From: Betaproteobacteria bacterium
GTDB taxonomy: Bacteria > Pseudomonadota > Gammaproteobacteria > Burkholderiales > Rhodocyclaceae
NCBI GenBank assembly: GCA_016703785.1
Contig: JADJBM010000031.1
Location: forward strand, 62,001-126,000
Length of the DNA stretch: 64,000 nt
Direction of reading: 5' to 3'
The notes under the pieces are model-generated. The model was not told where the DNA came from. It did not search any database and saw only the letters and a program-made list of their open reading frames with translations. Below, piece after piece: positions 52,558-59,774 of the stretch. The translations under genes and the position numbers were made by a program. Within the stretch, counting starts at the first letter, position 1, and each line of letters starts with the position of its first letter.

Positions 52558-52580
52558 AAAGAGCGGATTATCCGCTCTTT
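52558..52580 (-). terminator. Leader hairpin 1 of 3, possible apbC terminator
   Basis: Perfect inverted repeat AAAGAGCGGA-TTA-TCCGCTCTTT, 10-bp arms. On the minus strand it is followed by T then GGCTAC, so the T-run is short (four). It lies 35 bases after the apbC stop codon. Confidence 0.65.
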
Positions 52581-52615
52581 CAGGGGGGGGTCAACCAATG
52601 ACTAGGACTTGGATC

Positions 52616-53704
52616 CTAGGTGTTCTGGATCACGATGTTGGGGAACTTGGCCGTCATGTCCTTCGCCTGGTCGGCAATTTTCACCGCAATGCGGCGGGCA
52701 ATGCCGCGGTAGATCTCAGCCACGCGGCCGTCGGGATCGGCCACCACCGACGGCTTGCCGGAATCGGTCTGCTCGCGGATCTTGATGTCCAGCGGGAGCG
52801 CGCCGAGGAACTCGGATTCGTAGTCTTTGCACATCTTCTCGCCGCCGCCGGAGCCGAAGATGTGCTCCTCGTTGCCGCACTTCGAGCAGATGTGGATGCT
52901 CATGTTCTCGACGATGCCGAGGATGGGAATGCCGACCTTCTCGAACATCTTGAGCCCCTTGCGCGCATCCAGCAGCGCGATGTCCTGCGGCGTGGTGACG
53001 ATCACCGCGCCGGTCACCGGCACCTGCTGGGCCAGCGTAAGCTGGATGTCGCCCGTGCCCGGCGGCAGGTCGATCACTAGGTAGTCGACGTCGCTCCATT
53101 GCGTGTCGCCCAATAGCTGCTGCAGCGCCTGCGTGACCATCGGACCGCGCCAGACCATCGGCGTCTCGACATCGATGAGGAAGCCGATCGACATGGCCTG
53201 CAGGCCATAGGCCTTCATCGGCTCCAGCGTCTTGCCGTCGCGCGACTCGGGCTTGTCGGTGATGCCCAGCATCTGCGGCTGGGACGGGCCATAGATGTCG
53301 GCATCCAGCAGGCCCACGTTGGCGCCCTCGGCGGCCAGCGCCAGCGCCAGGTTCACGGCAGTGGTGGACTTGCCGACACCGCCCTTGCCGGACGCCACGG
53401 CGATGATGTTCTTCACCTGCGGCACCAGCTTGACGCCGCGCTGCACGCTGTGCGAGACGATCTTGCTATAGACGTTGGCGGAGACATTGCCCGCGCCCGG
53501 GATCGCCTTCAGTTTGTCGATGACGGTTTTGCGGATGGCGTCGATCTGGCTCTTCGCCGGGTAACCCAGTTCGATATCGACGGCAATGTCCGCGCCGTCG
53601 ATCTTGATGTTCTTGGCGGAACGCGAACTGACGAAATCCTTGCCGGTGTTCGGATCGGTGATTTCCTTCAGCGCCGTCTGCACCTGCAGTTCGGAAATGC
53701 TCAT
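52616..53704 (-). CDS. apbC: Iron-sulfur cluster carrier ATPase ApbC/Mrp
   Basis: 362 residues. N-terminal MIP18/DUF59 domain (about 1-80), then a MinD/Mrp P-loop ATPase with the deviant Walker A SGKGGVGKST, LLDADIYGPSQPQMLG and the CxxC cluster-binding pair in ICSKCGNEEHIF. It carries Fe-S clusters to target proteins as a dimer. The ATG at 53704 was preferred because a GGAG lies 6 bases upstream; an ATG four codons earlier is possible. Divergent from metG. Confidence 0.95.
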   Translation of the reverse strand: MSISELQVQTALKEITDPNTGKDFVSSRSAKNIKIDGADIAVDIELGYPAKSQIDAIRKTVIDKLKAIPGAGNVSANVYSKIVSHSVQRGVKLVPQVKNIIAVASGKGGVGKSTTAVNLALALAAEGANVGLLDADIYGPSQPQMLGITDKPESRDGKTLEPMKAYGLQAMSIGFLIDVETPMVWRGPMVTQALQQLLGDTQWSDVDYLVIDLPPGTGDIQLTLAQQVPVTGAVIVTTPQDIALLDARKGLKMFEKVGIPILGIVENMSIHICSKCGNEEHIFGSGGGEKMCKDYESEFLGALPLDIKIREQTDSGKPSVVADPDGRVAEIYRGIARRIAVKIADQAKDMTAKFPNIVIQNT

Positions 53705-53736
53705 TGCGTGCTCCATAAGAATTTTAATACCCGACT

Positions 53737-53742
53737 ATTATA
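53737..53742 (-). promoter_or_regulatory. -10 box of the apbC promoter
   Basis: Perfect minus-strand TATAAT 33 bases before the apbC start, in the 123-base spacer between the divergent apbC and metG genes. The -35 is not clear. Confidence 0.45.
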
Positions 53743-53827
53743 CTAAGGTTTGCCGGATCCTAGACCGCAGAATACAGTTTGCCCGCGCCAACTGCTAAAA
53801 TGACTGTTTTTTCAAGCAAATTCCGCA

Positions 53828-55996
53828 ATGTCCGTGCCGCGCAAGATCCTCGTCACCAGCGCCCTGCCTTATGCCAATGGCGCCATCCACCTCGGTCACC
53901 TCGTTGAATACATCCAGACAGATATCTGGGTGCGTTTCCAGAAGATGCGCGGCCATGAATGCTGGTATGTCTGCGCCGACGACACGCATGGTACGCCGAT
54001 CATGCTGCGCGCCGACAAGGAAGGCATTACGCCCGAAGCCCTGATCGCCCGGGTGCATGGTGAGCACTCGCGCGACTTCGCCGGTTTCCATGTCGCCTTC
54101 GACAACTACCACACGACGCACTCGGAGGAAACGCGCTTCTTCGCCAACGACATCTACGGCAAGCTGCAAGCCGCCGGCCTCATCGAGGTCCGCGCCATCG
54201 AGCAGTTCTACGATCCGGTGAAGGCAATGTTCCTGCCGGACCGCTACATCAAGGGCGAATGCCCGAAGTGCGGCACGCCGGATCAGTACGGAGACTCCTG
54301 TGAGTCCTGCGGCGCCGCCTATGCTCCCACCGATCTGAAGAATCCCATCTCGGCCGTCTCCGGCGCCGTGCCGGTGAGGAAATCATCCGACCACTACTTT
54401 TTCAAACTGTCCGATCCGCGCTGCCAGGCTTTCCTGCGCCGCGCCACGCGCGAGGTCTGCAAGGCCCAGCCCGAGGCGGTGAACAAGCTGCAGGAGTGGC
54501 TCGGCGCGGAAGACGAGAACAAGCTCACCGACTGGGACATCTCGCGCGATGCGCCCTACTTCGGCTTTGAAATTCCCGGCGAAGACGGGAAAAGTACAGG
54601 CAAATACTTCTATGTCTGGCTGGACGCGCCGATCGGCTACTTCGGCAGCCTGAAGAATCTGGCGGCCCGCCGGCCGGAAGTCGACGTTGCCGCATTTATC
54701 GAGCGCGATGCCGCGACGCGCGCCGGCACGGAGATGTACCACTTCGTCGGCAAGGACATCCTCTATTTCCACGCCCTGTTCTGGCCCGCCGAACTGGAGC
54801 ATGCCGGCTACCGCATCCCGACAGCGGTCTTTGCCCACGGCTTCCTCACCGTGGACGGGCAGAAGATGTCCAAGTCGCGCGGCACCTTCATCACCGCCGA
54901 GAGCTACCTGAAGCAGGGGCTGAATCCGGAATGGCTGCGCTACTACTATGCGGCCAAGCTTTCCGGATCGATGGAAGACATCGACCTCAACCTGGAGGAC
55001 TTCGTTGCGCGGGTGAACTCGGACCTGGTCGGCAAGTACATCAACATCGCCAGCCGGTGTGCTGGGTTTATCTCGAAACGATTCGACGGCCGTCTCGACG
55101 CAACCGACAGATCGGCAACTGCCGAGTTTAACTCAGCCTGGAAATCCGAAGAAATAGCCCGTGCATACGAGGCGCGCGAATACGGCAAAGCGCTGCGCGA
55201 AATCATGCGTCTGGCCGACTTGGCGAACCAGTACGTCAATGACAACAAGCCGTGGGAATTGTCGAAGGATGCAACACAAGCAAATCGCCTCCATGAGGTT
55301 TGTTCCACAGCGATTTCCTTGTTCCGTGATTTAACGCTGTATCTCAAACCAGTTCTTCCAAAGTTGGCCGAGCAGGTCGAGCAGTTCCTCAATATCTCCC
55401 CGCTTAAATGGGCAGATATTGGGTCTTCGCTGCCCGCTGGTCACCGCATCAACGAATACAAGCACCTCATGACTCGCATTGACTCAAAGCAGATCGACGC
55501 CCTCGTCGAAGCCAACCGGGAATCGCTGGCCCCGGCGCCTGCGCCGCAGCCCCACTCCCAGCAGCGCCATGCCGAACACCAGCAGCACGTCGCGGGGGCG
55601 ACTGCTGCTGCACCCTCTCCCCGGCCCTCTCCCGTGAAGGGAGAGGGTGAGGATGGCGGCGCGTTCGCGCCGGAAATTCGGCTGGACGACTTTTCAAAAG
55701 TCGACCTGCGCATCGCCCGCATCGCCAGCGCCGAGCATGTCGAGGGCGCGGAGAAGCTGATCAAGCTGACGCTCGATCTCGGCACGGAGACGCGCACGGT
55801 GTTCGCCGGCATCAAGTCGGCCTACGACCCGGCGACGCTCGCCGGCCGCCTGACGGTGATGGTGGCCAACCTGGCGCCGCGCAAGATGAAGTTCGGCCTG
55901 TCAGAAGGCATGGTGCTGGCGGCATCCGGGGAAGGGCCCGGCATCTTCCTCCTCAGCCCGGATAGCGGCGCGCAGCCGGGCATGCGGGTGAAGTAG
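53828..55996 (+). CDS. metG: Methionyl-tRNA synthetase
   Basis: 722 residues. Class I core: HIGH-type motif AIHLGHLVEY near residue 21, zinc knuckle CPKCGTPDQYGDSCESC near 142-158, and KMSKSRG near 345. An anticodon-binding helical domain and a C-terminal EMAP/Trbp111-type tRNA-binding domain (about 615-722: FSKVDLRIARIASAEHV, LAPRKMKFGLSEGMVL) follow. The linker between them contains an in-frame dispersed repeat encoding PSPRPSPVKGEGE (about residues 597-609). The product charges tRNA-Met in the cytosol. Confidence 0.98.
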   Translation: MSVPRKILVTSALPYANGAIHLGHLVEYIQTDIWVRFQKMRGHECWYVCADDTHGTPIMLRADKEGITPEALIARVHGEHSRDFAGFHVAFDNYHTTHSEETRFFANDIYGKLQAAGLIEVRAIEQFYDPVKAMFLPDRYIKGECPKCGTPDQYGDSCESCGAAYAPTDLKNPISAVSGAVPVRKSSDHYFFKLSDPRCQAFLRRATREVCKAQPEAVNKLQEWLGAEDENKLTDWDISRDAPYFGFEIPGEDGKSTGKYFYVWLDAPIGYFGSLKNLAARRPEVDVAAFIERDAATRAGTEMYHFVGKDILYFHALFWPAELEHAGYRIPTAVFAHGFLTVDGQKMSKSRGTFITAESYLKQGLNPEWLRYYYAAKLSGSMEDIDLNLEDFVARVNSDLVGKYINIASRCAGFISKRFDGRLDATDRSATAEFNSAWKSEEIARAYEAREYGKALREIMRLADLANQYVNDNKPWELSKDATQANRLHEVCSTAISLFRDLTLYLKPVLPKLAEQVEQFLNISPLKWADIGSSLPAGHRINEYKHLMTRIDSKQIDALVEANRESLAPAPAPQPHSQQRHAEHQQHVAGATAAAPSPRPSPVKGEGEDGGAFAPEIRLDDFSKVDLRIARIASAEHVEGAEKLIKLTLDLGTETRTVFAGIKSAYDPATLAGRLTVMVANLAPRKMKFGLSEGMVLAASGEGPGIFLLSPDSGAQPGMRVK
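55612..55648. repeat. Dispersed hairpin repeat translated within metG
   Basis: CCCTCTCCCCGG followed by a perfect hairpin CCCTCTCCC-GTGAA-GGGAGAGGG. This type of sequence is a common intergenic repeat in proteobacteria. Here it lies in the metG linker, in frame, and is read as PSPRPSPVKGEGE. Related sequences occur at 8631 and possibly 45622. Confidence 0.8.
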
Positions 55997-55999
55997 GTC

Positions 56000-56272
56000 A
56001 TGGCCCTCCGGCACTTGGTCATTCATGGTCGGGTGCAGGGGGTCGGCTTTCGCGCCTCGCTGGCCTGGGAGGCGCAGCAACTGGGTGTCACCGGATGGGT
56101 GCGCAATCGGTGCGACGGCACGGTGGAAGCCCTGATTCAGGGTGACGATGAAGCGGTTGCCGGCCTCCTCGCCTGGGCACGCCAAGGTCCGCCCGGTGCG
56201 CAAGTCAGTCGGGTCGAAGTCGAACTCGGCAGCGGCGACTTCACAGGCTTCGAGCAAAAACCAACGACATGA
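56000..56272 (+). CDS. acyP: Acylphosphatase
   Basis: 90 residues, the standard size. The phosphate-binding loop GRVQGVGFRAS (with the catalytic Arg) and the catalytic Asn in GWVRNRCDGTVEA are present. It hydrolyses carboxyl-phosphate bonds such as acetyl phosphate or 1,3-bisphosphoglycerate. It starts 3 bases after metG and overlaps oxyR by 4 bases (ATGA), so the three genes are probably co-transcribed. Confidence 0.95.
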   Translation: MALRHLVIHGRVQGVGFRASLAWEAQQLGVTGWVRNRCDGTVEALIQGDDEAVAGLLAWARQGPPGAQVSRVEVELGSGDFTGFEQKPTT

Positions 56273-57192
56273 CCCTCACCGACCTGCGCTACATCGTCGC
56301 ACTGGCCCGCGAGCGCCACTTCGGTCGCGCCGCCGAGAAATGTTTCGTCTCCCAGCCGACGCTTTCAGTGGCGGTGAAGAAGCTCGAGGAACAGCTCGGC
56401 GTGGTGCTCTTCGAACGCTCGCCGCAGGAAGTGCGCGTCACGCCCGTCGGCCAGCGCATCGTCGCCCAGGCCGAGCGGGTGCTGGCCGAGGCGGCGCAAG
56501 TAGAGGAAATCGCCGCCGCCGACAAGGGTCCGCTGGTCGGCCCCTTGCGCGTCGGCGTGATCTTCACCATCGCGCCCTGGTTGCTGCCGCGTCTGGTGCC
56601 GCTGGTGAAGAAGCGGGCGCCGGCCATGCCGCTGATCCTCGAGGAGAACTACACGCACCGGCTCATCGAGAAACTGAAGAACAATGAGCTCGATGTGGCC
56701 ATCCTCGCCCTGCCGGTGGAGGAGCCCTGGCTGACGACACAGGCCGTCTATGACGAACAGTTTCGCGTACTGGCGCCGGCCGGCCATCCCTGGGCAACGC
56801 AAAAGTCCATCGACGCCGCCACCCTCCTAGATGCGCAACTCCTCATGCTCGGCCCCGGCAACTGCTTCCGCGACCAGGTGATGGATCTCTGTGCGACGGC
56901 ACACAGCCAGTCGGGCGTCTCGCCGCACGTCATCGAGGGCAGCTCGCTGGAAACGATCCGCCACATGGTCGCCAGCGGCGTTGGCGTGACGGTCATGCCC
57001 GCCTCGGCAGTGGACGACATCCGCCCAAAGGATCCCCTCCTGCGCGTGCTGCCGTTCAGGGAACCCAGCCCGGCACGCCGCGTCGGACTGGTCTGGCGCA
57101 CCAGCTACCCGCGCCATCAGGCCATCGAGGTCGTGCAGCGCGCGCTGCTCGACAGCAAGCTGCCCGGCACACGTGCTACCATCATAAAATAG
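56269..57192 (+). CDS. oxyR: Hydrogen peroxide-sensing LysR-type regulator OxyR
   Basis: 307 residues. N-terminal winged HTH (about 1-60: HFGRAAEKCFVSQPTLSVAV) and a substrate/sensor domain. Cys199 in GPGNCFRDQ and Cys208 are in exactly the positions of the peroxide-sensing disulfide pair of E. coli OxyR (8 residues between). OxyR activates antioxidant genes when oxidised. The stop codon overlaps an ATAG-N7-CTAT site that lies before the rubrerythrin gene. Confidence 0.94.
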   Translation: MTLTDLRYIVALARERHFGRAAEKCFVSQPTLSVAVKKLEEQLGVVLFERSPQEVRVTPVGQRIVAQAERVLAEAAQVEEIAAADKGPLVGPLRVGVIFTIAPWLLPRLVPLVKKRAPAMPLILEENYTHRLIEKLKNNELDVAILALPVEEPWLTTQAVYDEQFRVLAPAGHPWATQKSIDAATLLDAQLLMLGPGNCFRDQVMDLCATAHSQSGVSPHVIEGSSLETIRHMVASGVGVTVMPASAVDDIRPKDPLLRVLPFREPSPARRVGLVWRTSYPRHQAIEVVQRALLDSKLPGTRATIIK

Positions 57193-57203
57193 GCATTAAC
57201 TAT
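57189..57203. promoter_or_regulatory. OxyR-type binding site upstream of rubrerythrin
   Basis: ATAG-GCATTAA-CTAT, a perfect ATAG-N7-CTAT half-operator as recognised by OxyR. A degenerate second half (GTTA-N7-CAAT) follows 7 bases later, with the spacing of the full 4-part OxyR motif. It overlaps the oxyR stop codon and lies about 135 bases before the rubrerythrin start. Confidence 0.6.
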
Positions 57204-57337
57204 CGGATTGGTTAATAATTACAATTTCCTTTTTGCATGGAATGGCCTTATCTTTGACCTGCCAAGGCCATCATGTACCCCGGAAACAAGAGCGGGCACT
57301 TGTCTTGTCATATTCAACCCACGTGAGGAGTCAGACC

Positions 57338-57760
57338 ATGAAACAACTTAAGGGAAGCAAGACCGAACAACACCTGAAGGACGCCTTCGCCGGCGAATCC
57401 CAGGCCAACCGCCGCTATCTCTATTTCGCAGCCAAGGCTGATGTCGAGGGCTACAACGACGTCTCTGCCCTGTTCCGCTCCACGGCGGAAGGCGAAACCG
57501 GCCACGCCCACGGCCACTTGGAGTACCTCGAGCAGGTCGGCGACCCCGCCACCGGATTGCCGATCGGCCCCACCGCCGACAACCTGAAATCCGCCGTCGC
57601 CGGCGAAACCCACGAGTACACCGACATGTACCCGGGGATGGCGAAGGACGCGCGATCGGAAGGCTTCGACGAGATCGCCGACTGGTTCGAGACCCTGGCC
57701 AAGGCCGAGCGCTCGCACGCCAACCGTTTCCAGAAGGCGCTGACCGAACTCAACGCCTAA
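57338..57760 (+). CDS. rbr: Rubrerythrin (no C-terminal rubredoxin domain)
   Basis: 140 residues: the four-helix di-iron domain with E-x(~30)-EExH-type ligands, visible in AFAGESQANRRYLYFA, AEGETGHAHGHL, AVAGETHEYTDMYPGMA and KAERSHANRF. The C-terminal rubredoxin-like CxxC domain of classical rubrerythrin is missing. It reduces hydrogen peroxide; electrons probably come from the Fe-S protein encoded next. The ATG at 57338 is preceded by GAGGAG. An OxyR-type site lies upstream. Confidence 0.92.
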   Translation: MKQLKGSKTEQHLKDAFAGESQANRRYLYFAAKADVEGYNDVSALFRSTAEGETGHAHGHLEYLEQVGDPATGLPIGPTADNLKSAVAGETHEYTDMYPGMAKDARSEGFDEIADWFETLAKAERSHANRFQKALTELNA

Positions 57761-57837
57761 GCAGTACCGTCGCAGTACCGTCCGGTCGCCACAGCGGGCG
57801 ACCGGACTTCCACCGAATACATTACAGGGAGAACAGC

Positions 57838-59172
57838 ATGGCCGCGCCGATACGCGAAGGCAATCTCGAAGCCCCCACCCGGCATCCGCTCGACTGGAAC
57901 AACCCGGCTTTCTATGATGAGGCCGCGCTCTTCCATGAAATGGAGCGTGTCTTCGACATCTGCCACGGCTGCCGGCGCTGCGTCAGCCTGTGCCAGTCCT
58001 TCCCGACCCTGTTCGACCTGGTGGACGAATCGCCTACCCTGGAAATGGACGGCGTCAAGAAGGAGGACTACGCCAAGGTGGTCGATCACTGTTACCTGTG
58101 CGACCTCTGCTACATGACCAAGTGCCCCTACGTGCCGCCGCACGAATGGAACCTGGATTTCCCTCACCTCATGCTGCGCGCCAAGGCGGTGCACTTCAAG
58201 AAGGGCGCCACCAAGCTGCGCGATAAGGTGCTGACCAGCACCGACACGGTCGGCCGGCTCGCCGGCATTCCCGTCATCGCCCAGACGGTGAACGCTGTCA
58301 ACAAAATTGGTCCCGCGCGCAAGGTGCTGCAGGCCGTGGCCGGCATCCATGCCGATGCCTGGCTACCCGAGTTCTCCAGCCGGCCGCTGCGCAGCCGCCT
58401 GGACAAGCTGCCCGCCGACACGCCGGGCGAAGCGGCTGGCCCGACCAAGGGCAAGGTGGCGTTGTTTGCCACCTGCTACATGAACCGCAACGAGCCCGGC
58501 CCCGGCGAGGACCTCGCCGCCGTGTTCGCCCACAACGGCATTCCGGTCACGCTGGCCGAGAAGGAGCGCTGCTGCGGCATGCCCAAGCTGGAACTGGGCG
58601 ATCTCGACTCCGTGCGCGCTGCCAAGGAAGCGAATATTCCCGTCCTGGCGAAGCTGGTCGACGCCGGCTGGGATCTCACCGCCCTGGTGCCCTCCTGCGT
58701 GCTGATGTTCAAGCAGGAACTGCCGCTGATGTTCCCGGACGATGCGGACGTGCAGAAGGTGAAGGACGCCTTCTACGATCCCTTCGAGTACCTCATGCTG
58801 CGCCACAAGGAAGGCAAGCTGAAGACCGATTTCAAGCAGGGCCTCGGCAAGGTGGCCTATCACGCCGCCTGCCACCAGCGCGTGCAGAACATCGGGCCGA
58901 AGACGAAGGAGGCCCTGTCGCTGGTGCCGGACACCGAGGTGGACATCATCGAGCGCTGCTCCGGCCACGACGGCACCTACGCCGTGAAGCAGGAGTTCCA
59001 CGAATTCGCCGTGAAGATCGTCAAGCCGGTGGTGAATCGCGTCAACCAGGCCCAACCCGACCATTACGGCAGCGACTGCGCCATGGCGGGACACCACATC
59101 GGCCATGTCCGCGCCGACGGTACCGCACCCGAACACCCCGTCACGCTGTTGCGCCTGGCCTACGGCATCTGA
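57838..59172 (+). CDS. Fe-S oxidoreductase (HdrD/GlpC-like)
   Basis: 444 residues. Two cysteine motifs for 4Fe-4S clusters lie near the N-terminus (CHGCRRCVSLC and CYLCDLCYMTKCP), followed by two CCG-type domains (LFATCYMNRNEPG with KERCCGMPK; YHAACHQRVQNIGP with ERCSGHDG). This is the architecture of heterodisulfide-reductase subunit D/GlpC-like proteins. It follows rubrerythrin by 77 bases and precedes a DUF3501 gene. An electron-donating role to rubrerythrin is inferred from this recurring neighbourhood. Confidence 0.88.
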   Translation: MAAPIREGNLEAPTRHPLDWNNPAFYDEAALFHEMERVFDICHGCRRCVSLCQSFPTLFDLVDESPTLEMDGVKKEDYAKVVDHCYLCDLCYMTKCPYVPPHEWNLDFPHLMLRAKAVHFKKGATKLRDKVLTSTDTVGRLAGIPVIAQTVNAVNKIGPARKVLQAVAGIHADAWLPEFSSRPLRSRLDKLPADTPGEAAGPTKGKVALFATCYMNRNEPGPGEDLAAVFAHNGIPVTLAEKERCCGMPKLELGDLDSVRAAKEANIPVLAKLVDAGWDLTALVPSCVLMFKQELPLMFPDDADVQKVKDAFYDPFEYLMLRHKEGKLKTDFKQGLGKVAYHAACHQRVQNIGPKTKEALSLVPDTEVDIIERCSGHDGTYAVKQEFHEFAVKIVKPVVNRVNQAQPDHYGSDCAMAGHHIGHVRADGTAPEHPVTLLRLAYGI

Positions 59173-59191
59173 AAGAAAGGAAAGGCAAGCA

Positions 59192-59773
59192 ATGAACGCA
59201 CTAACGCATGAAAAGCTCTACACCCTGGAGCACTACGCCCGCATCCGGCCGGAATTCCGCGCGCAGGTGATCGCGCACAAGAAGAACCGCCAGTTGCCCA
59301 TCGGCGAACACGCCACGCTGTATTTCGAGGATGCCCTGACCATGCAATACCAGGTGCAGGAAATGCTGCGCCTCGAGCGCATGTTCGAACCGGAACCGAT
59401 CCAGGAGGAGCTCGACGTCTACAACCCGCTTATCCCCGACGGCCACAACTGGAAGGCCACCTTCATGGTCGAGTACGGCGACGTCGACGAGCGCCGCCGC
59501 ATGCTGGCGAAGCTGATCGGCATCGAGAAGAAGGTCTGGCTGCAGGTGGAAGGCTGCGACAAGGTCTACCCCATCGCCAACGAGGACCTCGACCGCGAAA
59601 CCGAGGACAAGACCTCGGCCGTGCATTTCCTGCGCTTCGAACTGACGCCTCCGATGATCGCCGCCGCGAAAAAAGGCGCCGCCCTCCGCGCCGGCATCGA
59701 CCACGACCAGTACCGCGAAGCCATCACTGTGCCCCCGGCGGTGCGCGATTCGCTGGTGGCCGATCTGGCCTGA
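59192..59773 (+). CDS. DUF3501 family protein
   Basis: 193 residues, family of unknown function recognised from YARIRPEFRAQVIAHKKNRQ, ATLYFEDALTMQYQVQEMLR and the VHFLRFELTPPM motif. Soluble and acidic. The ATG at 59192 is preceded by AAAGGAAAGG. DUF3501 genes recur next to rubrerythrin and Fe-S oxidoreductase genes, as here, so a shared peroxide-defence function is plausible. It converges on dnaE with 1 base between. Confidence 0.88.
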   Translation: MNALTHEKLYTLEHYARIRPEFRAQVIAHKKNRQLPIGEHATLYFEDALTMQYQVQEMLRLERMFEPEPIQEELDVYNPLIPDGHNWKATFMVEYGDVDERRRMLAKLIGIEKKVWLQVEGCDKVYPIANEDLDRETEDKTSAVHFLRFELTPPMIAAAKKGAALRAGIDHDQYREAITVPPAVRDSLVADLA

Positions 59774-59774
59774 C

